Positions 39,301 to 48,400 of a DNA stretch of 64,000 bases are shown piece after piece. Position 1 is the first letter of the stretch, and each line of letters opens with the position of its first letter. Source of the DNA: Gavia stellata (lineage: Eukaryota > Chordata > Aves > Gaviiformes > Gaviidae); NCBI RefSeq assembly GCF_030936135.1, contig NC_082610.1:21338428-21402427 (forward strand), read 5' to 3'. The translations under genes were made by a program, and so were the position numbers. Under the pieces are notes generated by a model. It was not told the origin of the DNA. It saw only the letters and a list, made by a program, of their open reading frames with translations, and ran no database searches.

Positions 39301-39711
39301 GCCTGTTTGCAGCTATTATAAATCCGATGGCTACCTTTTCTTTAGAAGCAAGCATCTTAACCTATCTTTCTGTATTTAAAGTTATAAAACCCAGAGGAAT
39401 CCCAAGCAGCCTATATCCTATTTTAAAGTTCCTGAACACAATACCGGTGTGAAGTGGAAGATGTGGACTCCCTCTGATCTGCAGGCAAAATTCAGTCCTC
39501 ACTCTGAAAAGGAGGGTACACACAGAAAGAGAAGTACACAGCTTTACCTATTACATCTTCCCTTTGTCCACAAAACAACTTGAAGATGTTTTATGCAGAG
39601 ACAGGCTCCCATTAAGACCCGACTCTTGTAGCCCAAGATTTGAGTCCATTTGTAGCTTGACTTGCTGTTTCTCTCCTGAAAGAGACACTGCTTTCTGCAG
39701 CAGCACCCTGA

Positions 39712-40563
39712 TTATTTATTGATGACCTGGATGAGGGGATAGAGTGCACCCTCAGCAAGTTTGCAGATGACACCAAGTTGGGCGGGAGTGTCGGTCTGCT
39801 TGAGGGTAGGAAGGCTCTGCAGAGGGATCTGGACAGGCTGGATCGATGGGCTGAGGCCAATTGTATGAGGTTCAATAAGGCCAAGTGCCGGGTCCTGCAC
39901 TTGGGTCACAACAACCCCATGCAACGCTACAGGCTTGGGGACGAGTGGCTGGAAAGCTGCCTGGCGGAAAAGGACCTGGGGGTGTTGATTGACAGACGGC
40001 TGAAGATGAGCCAGCAGTGTGCCCAGGTGGCCAAGAAGGCCAACAGCATCCTGGCCTGTATCAGAAACAGTGTGGCCAGCAGGACAAGGGAGGTGATCGT
40101 GCCCCTGTACTCGGCGCTGGTGAGGCCGCACCTCGAATGCTGTGTTCAGTTTTGGGCCCCTCACTCCAAGAAGGACATTGAGGTGCTGGAGCGTGTCCAG
40201 AGAAGGGCGACGAAGCTGGTGAGGGGTCTGGAGCACAAGTCTGATGAGGAGGGGCTGAGGGAACTGGGCTTGTTCAGTCTGGAGAAGAGGAGGCTGAGGG
40301 GAGACCTTCTCGCTCTCTACAACTGCCTGAAAGGGGGTTGTGGTGAGGTGGGTGTTGGTCTCTTCTCCCAAGTGACAAGTGACAGGACTAGAGGAAATGG
40401 CCTCAAGTTGCGCCAGGGCAGGTTCAGGCTGGATATTAGGAAAAAGTTCTTTACTGAAAGGGTAGTGAAACATTGGAACAGGCTGCCCAGGGATGTGGTA
40501 GAGTCACCCTCTCTGGAGGTATTCAAGGAGCGTGTGGATGTGGCATTGTGGGATGTGGCTTGA
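39712..40563 (+). pseudogene. CR1 reverse-transcriptase C-terminal fragment, frame uninterrupted
   Basis: The frame is open from 39712 to TGA at 40561-40563, about 283 codons. It begins [16 protein letters not shown] and continues into the catalytic FADD box (39766-39777), which is retained. Then come [92 protein letters not shown] and [20 protein letters not shown]. Endonuclease and N-terminal RT parts are missing through 5' truncation, so it cannot move on its own. No stop or frameshift has accumulated over 850 bp, which fits recent insertion. Confidence 0.88.
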
Positions 40564-40662
40564 TGGGCATGGTGCTGTGTGGTGTGGGTGGGTTGTTTTG
40601 GTGTGGGTTGTGGTGTATTTTGTGGTTTGTGGGTGGGTGCGTTGTGGGGGTTTTTTTGGTTG

Positions 40663-40684
40663 TTTTTTTTTTTTTTTTTTTTTT
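40663..40684. repeat. T22 run inside the CR1 3'UTR
   Basis: Twenty-two T residues follow a GT-rich stretch between the ORF stop and the conserved CR1 3' tail. Confidence 0.9.
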
Positions 40685-40745
40685 AATGGTTGGACTTGAT
40701 GATCTTACAGGTCTTTTCCAACCTTAGTGATTCTGTGATTCTGTG

Positions 40746-41640
40746 ACTCTTTGTAATATCAATAATTTTGTTTTAATGGGAGCAGATCTGCTGAGTTGGT
40801 CATTGATTTGCAGTAAGATGTAAGTACAGCTGTGCTGAGCTTAACTTTGTATGTCAGAAGAGCATGTGAAAGATGTGAGATACATTATTTAAAGTGGACT
40901 TGCTTTATCCTAGACTGCTGATTCATAATGAAGTCAAAGAAATGTATTGTTTTCCCCTTCCTTCGGTATATGAAATAAACACAGTGATCTGTGCTACCCT
41001 TCAGTTTTCCTGTGCTCTACATGAGGTGCCCGCAAGAACTACCCTATCACTAAACTATCTTTTCAGCTCTGTTGTTTCCCCCCATTGTAAATAAATAAAT
41101 AAGACCTTGCCTTATCCATAATATACCTGTTTCTTGTCTTAAACATATTATGAGCAGTAACTATCAGAACGAATATACGTAAATGCAAAAGAAAAAAAAT
41201 CACCTCATGCATGATTCACAGGCATTATAGAACAGAGCTCTCTGCCACCATTCACAGAAAGCACACGCTACCCTCAAAACGGCCAAGGCAAATGCCAGCA
41301 TGACGGAAAATCAGCTTTGGTGAGCCTGGACTGCACCACACGCCCTTCAGCTACTTGCTTAATGCCATGCTATCATGGTGCAGCAGCGTCCTGAGTGAGC
41401 AAGCCTCCGAGAAAGGGAGTGTTTTACAAGCCCATGATGTCTATTGATAAGGAGCACAGCAGGCTTTCCTGGCTCTGTTACTATATCGGGAAGGGACGTC
41501 GAGAAGACGGGAGGTGCGGGAGATGGGACTTGCAAACAGGCTGTCTCCCTTTGCTCTAGGAGGTGACACCCCCTCTGCATGGTGGCCCCTCCCCATCCAC
41601 CTTCATTCACAGATAGGAAAACACTTTATATCCATAAACA
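40746..41640. other. Intergenic spacer between two + strand CR1 pieces
   Basis: AT-rich sequence with an (AAAT)n stretch at about 41088-41101. I see no gene. Confidence 0.6.
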
Positions 41641-41768
41641 TCAAGGAATGTGTTCAAGGAACGCGTGGACGAGGCATCGTGGGACATGGTTTAATGGGCA
41701 TGGTGGTGTTAGTTGATGGTTGGACTTGGTCTTACAGGTCTTTTCCAACCTTAGTGATTCTGTGATCA
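41641..41768 (+). mobile_element. CR1 3'-end fragment of the same subfamily as 39711-40745
   Basis: GTTCAAGGAACGCGTGGACG...GCATCGTGGGACATGGTTTA matches the ORF end of the 39711 copy (TTCAAGGAGCGTGTGGATG...GGGATGTGGCTTGA). It is followed by GATGGTTGGACTTGG and TTTTCCAACCTTAGTGATTC. It lacks the GT/T-rich expansion seen in its neighbour 1 kb upstream. Confidence 0.85.
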
Positions 41769-42048
41769 TTGCCAACCCTAAACTTTTTTAAAAAAAACCC
41801 CAAACACACAACATGCCATGCTGGGTCAGGCGTGGTGGCTCCGGCTCAGCAGAGCCCCTTTCAGCTGCACCTTCCCAGGAAAACCGAGGTGGGTCCGGGG
41901 AGGGAGGACCAAAAATAGTTGCAGGTGGTGAGCAGGCCAGTCGCCCCAGGGTGCGAGCAGACATTTCTGGCACTCCCCGCCTTGCTGGTGCCACCTCCCA
42001 TCAGCAGCCCCCAGCCCCAGCTCTTCAAGCGCCACACACAGCGGAAAC

Positions 42049-42140
42049 CAGCCAAAACCACAATAAAACCAGACAAAACCCCATTGAAACCAGGGAAAAG
42101 CCCACCAAAACTGGACAGAACCTATTGAAACAAGACAAGG
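42049..42140. repeat. Degenerate AAACCAG-type minisatellite
   Basis: About five loose repeats of a roughly 20-bp unit resembling AAACCAGnnAAAACCnnATTG. Clear copies are AAACCAGCCAAAACC, AAACCAGACAAAACC and GAAACCAGGGAAAAGCC, with further decayed units up to GAAACAAGACAAGG. Confidence 0.6.
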
Positions 42141-42290
42141 TGGTTATCTGATGGCGGCACAGCTGCCCACGGGTGAAGCGCTGTTGACCACGGTCAGGTT
42201 GTCTCTTCTGGGGATGGGGAGGTCATCCTGCCAGCGACATTTTGAAACCTGGAGGGCTGCCCTGAGGGGTGAAGGGGCAGCGGCTGGAGG

Positions 42291-42338
42291 GGTCACCACC
42301 ATTTTGGGTGAAGGGGTTACCACCATTTTGGGTGAAGG
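42291..42338. repeat. 24-bp tandem repeat, two copies
   Basis: GGT, then C or T, then ACCACCATTTTGGGTGAAGG is present at 42291-42314 and 42315-42338 with one mismatch. CCATTTTGG resembles a YY1-type core, so the tandem may double a binding site (inference). Confidence 0.8.
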
Positions 42339-42732
42339 TGGGTCGGGAGGCTTTGTGAGGGAAGGCCGCAGGCATCCCGGCTGGCCAGAGCGTGTTTGTG
42401 CCTCTAAGACACAGGGCACGATGGAAACACCGCATTGTAGGGTTTTTTTTTGCCAGTTGTGGGACACACGAGGCCACCTGTTCAGCTATTTTTCACCAGA
42501 GCTTTCAAGCAGAGCTCCTCGCCAGTGGGGTTGCGAAGCTGCCGCCTCAGCCAGCAGCGCTGTGGGCGACACGCAGGGTGGGCAGCGGGGGCCGGGCCGC
42601 GGTGCCTCCCCTGCTTTCCACACACGTTTATTCTGGTGCACTTCGGTTCAAATACACTGCCGGTTCTTGGGTAGAGTTGGAGGTCCCAGGGGCGCCCGCA
42701 GGGAGGCTCAGAAAACGGAAAGCCCTGCTTGG

Positions 42733-42804
42733 GGAGAATGCGGGAATCGATCCCGCCATCCCTCTGATGCGAAGCGAGCGCTCTACCCTTTGAGCTAACT
42801 CCCC
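42733..42804 (-). tRNA. tRNA-Ala(CGC)-like gene, possibly a pseudogene
   Basis: On the - strand a 72-base cloverleaf can be laid out. The acceptor GGGGAGT pairs with ATTCTCC, including the G3-U70 wobble that is the alanine identity element. The D arm is GCTC/GAGC, and the anticodon loop TTCGCAT has CGC at 34-36. The T arm GCGGG/CCCGC encloses ATCGATT. The A box (TAGCTCAAAGGG) and B box (GATCGATTC) are good. A TTTT pol III terminator follows at 42715-42712, 18-21 bases past the 3' end. Weak points: the anticodon stem CTCGC/CAGAG has only three of five pairs (G30-A40 and C31-C39 mismatch), and the base after position 72 is C where tRNA-Ala normally has A. It may be a decayed tRNA gene or a tRNA-derived fragment, or may still be transcribed. 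Confidence 0.65.
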
Positions 42805-42826
42805 CCCCCACTAACGCCTCACGGCG

Positions 42827-42840
42827 CCCCCCCCCCCCCC
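42827..42840. repeat. C14 run at the edge of the CpG island
   Basis: Fourteen C residues, with a C9 run 17 bases earlier (42801-42809) overlapping the tRNA-like 5' end. Such runs are prone to assembly and length error. Confidence 0.85.
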
Positions 42841-42899
42841 GCCTGCCACATCGCCCCCCCTCCTCCGCGCGCGCCGCCGACTTGTTGTCAGGCAGTTTG

Positions 42900-43420
42900 G
42901 CGTCCGCGCCGCGCCCTGAGGGGCGTGGCTCCGCGCGCTGGCCAATGGCGAGGCGTAGGGGGTAAGGCTACGGGGAAGCTCGTCAGCACATGCGCCCACC
43001 CCTCTCGCCGTGGCCTCCTGCCGGGTCTGAGCGCCTCAGCTCTGGATTGGGTGGAAAAGGTTTATTTTTAAAAGGAATCTGCTCTTTCTATTGGGTAAAG
43101 GAAACGCCTGTCAGGGTGACGTTTCCTTGTTGCTAAGTCGGGAAGGTGGGAAGCGAGATGCATCCGCCCCATGCGTTGACTGGCCAGCAGGAAGCCGAGA
43201 GCCCGCCTCCATCCCCGTTCGACCCTGTTGCAGTCGCATAGCTGAGTGACTGACATCCGCCAGACTGCCAGTGACAGGCCGAGCTCCGCACACAGCCCAA
43301 TAGAAAGGCGCGAGCCTAGGAGGAGGGTGGTGCCGGGGTGGTATGATTGGCAGGCGGGGCGGAGGGAGAGGAGGGCTCGCAGGAGCCGATATGTCCGCCA
43401 TCTTGGAGCGTCGGTGATGG
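42900..43420 (+). promoter_or_regulatory. PPP6R3: TATA-less promoter with five CCAAT/ATTGG boxes, GC boxes and a YY1 site (inferred PPP6R3 promoter)
   Basis: CCAAT or its complement occurs at 42942-42946, 43046-43050, 43090-43094, 43297-43301 and 43346-43350. A GGGCGTGGC box lies near 42921, a TGACGT half-CRE at 43117-43122 and GGCGGGGCGG at 43353-43362. CCGCCATCTTGG at 43395-43406 is a YY1-type element that in many TATA-less genes lies at or just after the start site. I see no TATA box. The strand and gene name are inferred: a + strand gene fits the donor site at 43509, and vertebrate synteny places PPP6R3 directly after LRP5 in the same direction. PPP6R3 encodes a SAPS-domain regulatory subunit of protein phosphatase 6. 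Confidence 0.6.
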
Positions 43421-43508
43421 TGGCAAGCGGTGGCTTTCCCGCCTGAGCGGAGGCAGCCTGGGGCCTGTGGCGGGGGGACGCGCTTGCCGAGGTACGGGCG
43501 GGTTAGCG
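43395..43508 (+). other. PPP6R3: Candidate non-coding first exon (PPP6R3, inferred)
   Basis: This stretch from the YY1-type element to a good splice donor (GCG then GTAAGC at 43509) is a plausible 5'UTR exon. A weaker donor GAG/GTACGG lies at about 43492. No convincing coding start is present. PPP6R3 is known to begin with untranslated exon sequence, which fits. The true start site and the donor used cannot be fixed without transcript data. Confidence 0.4.
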
Positions 43509-45409
43509 GTAAGCTCTTCCTGCCGCCGCTTCGAGCGGACCGGCGCTCCGGTAGCAGCTCTTCTGCGGCGGCGCGGGCCTGGCGCCTGCTCCCCTCCGCG
43601 CGGGGAGCTCCGGACGCTCCGCAGGCGCCACCGGGCCGGGGCCTGGCGGGGCTGCCGGGGCCCGTCGTGCGCGGCGCCCCCTCGTACCCGCACCACTGAG
43701 CCCGGAGCGCCCGGGCTAGGCGCGGCGGGCCACGGCGCGGCTGCGGGGTGTCGCGGGCCTGGGCGCGGCGGGGAAGGCCCGGGCCGCACTGGAGGGAGCC
43801 CTGCCCGCCCGCCGCCTCTTTCTTCCCATGGCCGTGACGTTGGGTCCTTCGGCAGCTGCCCTGGAGCGTCTGCCTGGCGTCTGTGGTGCTTCATCCCGGG
43901 TGGGGAGCCGGCCGGTAGCCGCGGAGGGGCGGGGACGCCGCCGCCGTTCCGCGGCAGCTTTTGGGCGCGGAGTGTTCGCGGCCTGGCGCGGCGCGGGTCG
44001 CGGCGCGGTTGGGCATGGTGGGCGGCGCATTGTTCCCCGGTAGACCGGAGGAGCTCTGAACTGGGTGAAGTGTTTTATCGAAATGGGGGAAGCTGTCTGC
44101 ACTGCTCCCTCCCCCGGCAGTCACTTGTGCTGTTGCTGTAACTTGCAGAACTTTATTCTGGCCTTCACTGTTATCTCTCGGATAATAAAACAGATAAGCC
44201 TTGTTGATGGCTGATTTTGCATTCACTTTCCTTCTTCAAAATCAGTGCCTCAGTATTCCTGTCAGGACGCTAGCTTTTTTTTGTTGTTGTTGCTGTGTTG
44301 TTTGTGGTTTTTTTGTTTGTTTGTTTTGATTTTTTTTTTTAACAAGGCAGCTTCTTTCAATTAGAATTTTTTTTTGAGTATAGCAGTGTTTGGGTAAGCT
44401 TTAACTGCTGTTAAATACATTTGGCAAAATCTGACTTTGAACCTGCCAGTTCTTTTGGTTTTCTTTTGCTTTAGTCGCCAAGAACTTCTCGAAGTTTAAG
44501 AGGGAATTAGTGTTATAGTCCTGTGTCTTGTATGACATAAGTACAACTGAGGCTAAAGACCATCTCTGTCAGGATAAACGTTATTTAAGTTAGAACAGTA
44601 GGATACTTTGCGCAAGTGTGTTGCTATTTTAAAAAAAGTGTTCTGAGTGGAAGAGTACAGAAAACTTACAAGTGGGTGGCTAGCTTTAGGAAGTGTTCCT
44701 TGTGACATGTTGACAACTTAAAAATGAAAGGTTGTGTTACTGCTAGTGATTTTACTTAGGTTTAAAATCTCCTTCAGTGGAAGGAGTCTAAATGTACTCT
44801 AGCAGTGCAGGGTGTGTTTGGTTTGGGTTTGTGTGTGTTTTTGGTTTTTTTTTAATTGATAAATATTAGGCTAATTTAAAATTTTCAGTTAGTATATACA
44901 AGTAGTTTGTGAATGGCACAAATAAATGTGTGCTGCTTTTTTTTTTTCCTGGAATGCTGAAAGATAGGAAATCTCCCTGTTTCAGTGTTCCAAGTAGATT
45001 ACTGCAGTTATTTGAACTGCAGTGTGTATTTTCAGTGTAACTTACATTCTAGTAAGAGTCTGTGATTACTTAGCTCTGTGTTGTTTATTTATGTTTTCAG
45101 GAGTGAGGCATGGACTAACTGTAGCTTGCAAGAATCTTTATTATACAAATATAAAAGAACACTACAGAATTATCTTTCAATATATAACTTGTTAATGAGA
45201 CTTCATGCAAATGTGGTATCTAGTCTGCATGTTTACTTCTTGAAAGTTTTTAGTTCTAGGTACTTGTTTAAGTTCACTTAAGTGATTTGTTTCATTCATC
45301 TGTGATATTGTTTGAACATAGGTGATGCTTCTTATGTGCTTCCTGTGTAAAAACCAGAATGTGTATTGTGGTATTGAATCCTGCACTTTCTGAGTTACTA
45401 AAGGAATTT

Positions 45410-45432
45410 ATCTTCTAGTACTACTAGAAGAT
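45410..45432. repeat. 11-bp perfect inverted repeat with 1-nt spacer
   Basis: ATCTTCTAGTA (45410-45420), a single C, then TACTAGAAGAT (45422-45432). Confidence 0.85.
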
Positions 45433-48400
45433 TTTATTTTGGCCAGAGGAACTGTTGAAGAGGGCTGTTTACAATGAACTTAAGGAAAACACTGAGTTAA
45501 AGTGAGAGTTGTAGTTCAGAAATCCAGGAAAAGTGGCCTGTTTAATAGGAATGTCTTTAAGTAGGGTAGTGCATTATAGCTTCTTTGCAAGCAAGTTAGA
45601 TTTATATGTAAACTTCTGTGACTGTAGTATCTGGATTCTTTTAAATATAAATCAACTAGCCATTATTATTCCCTTATGGAATTAAAGATACAAAATAGTT
45701 TGTGTGTCTCTTCACAACGCTGCCTGCAAACTGTTTGCTCCTGTTGACTTGCTAAAGTGAGAAAAGGGTCCTTCAGAACCCTTTTTGCTTACACTTAACA
45801 GAGGTGATGCTATAGCCTGTATACCAATCAGAGAATCAGATGATGTTCTAAGCGTGAAATTCAGGTCAATTAATAGAATGGAATCTGAACTTAGCAGTAT
45901 TAAAGCAGAAAATCATGTAGGTAGTTTTAGTATTAACCGATGGTTAGAGAGTGAACTCTGCTGTTATGGCTCAACAGCTTTGCTTCTCTACTCAGCTTAA
46001 GCTTGAAATGCATGTACTATGAAATGCTGAAGAGCTTGCTCAAAATCGACCAGTATGGGATCAAACCAGTCAGAAGGGAGGAGCACTTTGAAGAACTGTC
46101 TGGTCCACTCTCCTTTCTCTCCATTGATGTCCTCTTTCTTCCAAGTGCTTAAAAAGCCTTGAAGTATTTACTTAACTCTGCAGTTAGTTAAGATCACTCT
46201 GTATCAGTATATTGAAATAAGACACTTTCTAGCTTCAGTGTTCCAGCATACTACATAGCATCTTTGTAGGCAGGAGGTGTGCCTGTTCACTTCTCACATA
46301 AAACTAGGTTAATTTATGGCCTTTGGAAGTTATGATGGAAACCATGGCTTTTCTGCTTGGGCAGAAGAGGCACTAGTGTGAGCATAGTGATCTGTTTCTA
46401 TAGTAAGGTAGGATGTCTTAAGCATATCGTCTGCCGTCTAGATTCAGCTTTCATAGTAGCACCTTCATCTGTGCCCCCTAAGATTGCTGTGTACTCTGCT
46501 ATTTCATAAGCCAGGTTTAGGAATAGTGTGTTATCTCAAAGTAGACACCACATCCAAATTCTAGAAGACCAAATGTCGGATTGGATTATCCTAAGAGCAA
46601 AATGTGGAGCCATTGTTTTTGGCAAAACTTTCCACAATAATAAAACAACTAGGGATAAATGAGAAATAATATCTTGCTTGTCTCATCTTATTTTGTCAAG
46701 TTGGAGGAAGAGAGCAAAGAACTTGGGAAACGGTTTAGTGAGCACATTTGATCCTGATATTTTCAGGGCAGGAGACAAGCCTGGAAGGTCAATCAGAAAA
46801 TACATAGAGAATATGAACATAATGTTGAAACGTTTGCACAGCATGTTTAATTGTTTTTGTGGTGTGTCAGGGTGCCAGCATCTGTTTTAGAAACCATATG
46901 CTACTAAGCAACTAAAGTAAAATGTTTTTCTACTCTTGGATGTTATATGCAGCTCTATAGCTAGCTTGGGACACTGCTCAGGAAATGGGATAGACTGAAT
47001 TGATAGGATCGGGAAGACATTTGGTATAAGCTGTTAACAGCTTGCTTGTTTATGGAATAGTTCTTCACACAATATTGGGAGAAAAATCTGTCACTGCGAA
47101 ATACAAGAATCTTCATGACCTTTGTTTATTTAATAACTTCCTTAAAGTGCCAAGAAGCATGTTTGAAGTAGTATATGTGATTCAGAGTGGGTGAAAAAGT
47201 TCCCGACTAACCCTTTGACTGTTCTTTCTTGTTGCTGTTACTCTGTAAAAACTAGTGACTTGTTTCTGAGTGTGTTAAATATGTTCTAGAATATAGCAAT
47301 CCAGTACTAAAAGCATTCTCATTGTTACTCTGTATCAAGTGAATCCTAGGCCTCTTTTATCCCTGGTACTAACTGGATCTGATTATATAAAGTAAGATTC
47401 TATTGTGCAAATTTTAACTTCTACTAGAGGTTTTTGGAGTGAATCTCATTATTTCCCAAACTAGTAGTAGAGAGAAAGAAGCTTGCTGTAAATGTACGTT
47501 ATGCACCTCTAGAAGAGCGAAGTATAAGACCATAGTCCCCAGTTAGGTGATGCACATTTCTCACTTGTAGTAGTGCCCTAATCGATAGATCAATCAAAAG
47601 CAAGTTAATAATATTTCAAGTAGTGCTTTATACATTGGCTGTAGGCAATGCTAGTACAGATGTGATTACATCTCCTTTTTTTTTTTCATTGTACTGTAAC
47701 TGGTTTCAGTGGTTGAGTTAGAGCAGAAAACAAGGGGGTAATAGACATTTCTAAAGGCTTGACTTGCTACAAATTGATATTGCTTCAGTGCTGCTTGCGT
47801 TGTGAAAGGAGTATCAGCTGCTGCCTCCACAGATTTTTGCATCTTTGTACCAGAGTGGTTATAGTTAGTGTTTCTCATACAGAAACTGTAAAGATACAAT
47901 GCTATTTGCTTTAATCTTGTGTAAGTACAGTGGAAACCAAGTCTTGTGGAGTTTTTTTTGTTTTGGCTTTTTTTTTTTACTGAGTTACAGTAGAGCAAAA
48001 AATCGTAGGTAAGGTCTTGGTGAAAACTCTTCTTTCTGTGAAACTCACTGTAATCTTACCTTTAAAGCAGATGTAGGGCTCTCTTCGTATTCTGTTCTTA
48101 CTTACCCTATACTATTTTGACCAGTCTCCAATCTAAAGAGCTCACCTGGAAATGTTAGGACTGGTTTGAACTACAGTAATTCATATTATTTCTTCTGTTA
48201 CTGCCTTGACAGACTTGCCAGATATCCAGGTATGTTTGGCAGCTAATTATTCTAGAAAATAATAAGTAGTGGATTACGTTTGTTTTGAGAAGCTTAGCTG
48301 CTGTCACCAAACATCTTGAAAAAGGATGGGAAGTGTAGACACTGCTAAAACAAAGCTGTAGTGGTGGCAGGAGCAGACCCACTTCTGGGTAGGTGGTTTT

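Larger units (their letters stand above)
30502..39710. other. Intergenic DNA, no gene recognised
   Basis: No coding exon or structural RNA can be supported. It contains a GGGA repeat (30873-30894), a diverged two-part duplication (31447-31687 with 32421-32664; 32671-32755 with 33214-33309), and C/T-rich sequence at 35100-35950. The open frames near 30690-31142, 35794-36324 and 36765-37196 have no domain-like content. Confidence 0.55.
39711..40745 (+). mobile_element. CR1 LINE copy with long open reverse-transcriptase C-terminal half
   Basis: This 5'-truncated CR1 begins at TTATTTATTGATGACCTGGA, within the reverse-transcriptase domain. It runs through the ORF stop at 40561-40563 to the 3' end GTGATTCTGTGATTCTGTGA near 40745. 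The 3'UTR is unusual: a GT-rich stretch from about 40570 leads into a T22 run at 40663-40684. After that comes the conserved tail GGTTGGACTTGATGATC...TTTTCCAACCTTAGTGATT. This is the best preserved CR1 in the window, so it is probably the youngest. The + strand orientation is opposite to the copies at 604, 4458, 29541 and 61471. Confidence 0.92.
41769..42732. other. GC-rising region upstream of the CpG island
   Basis: It contains an A/C-rich degenerate minisatellite (about 42049-42140) and a two-copy 24-bp tandem repeat (42291-42338). Several overlapping open frames on both strands (for example 42151-42798 +) lack domain-like content and are expected from GC-rich DNA. No gene is supported. 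Confidence 0.55.
42840..44060. promoter_or_regulatory. CpG island spanning the next gene's promoter and first exon
   Basis: CpG dinucleotides and GC content are far above the rest of the window, densest at 43440-44040 (many GCGG, CGCG and GGCGCG words). Translations through it, such as the frame 43347-44141, are arginine/glycine/proline-rich and have no domain. I read them as chance open frames in GC-rich DNA. Confidence 0.85.

Noticed and set aside
39712..40473. 253-codon - strand frame over the CR1 copy (and similar + strand frames at 789-1151 and 29705-30187)
   Set aside because: These are antisense shadows of the CR1 reverse-transcriptase ORF; the recognised protein is on the other strand.
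42151..42798. 215-codon + strand frame overlapping the tRNA-like gene
   Set aside because: It runs antisense through the tRNA cloverleaf and the tandem repeat, has no recognisable motif, and lies in GC-rich sequence.
43347..44141. 264-codon + strand open frame in the CpG island, with overlapping long frames on both strands
   Set aside because: Composition is Arg/Gly/Pro/Ala-rich with no domain. Several frames are open at once because stop codons are rare in GC-rich DNA.
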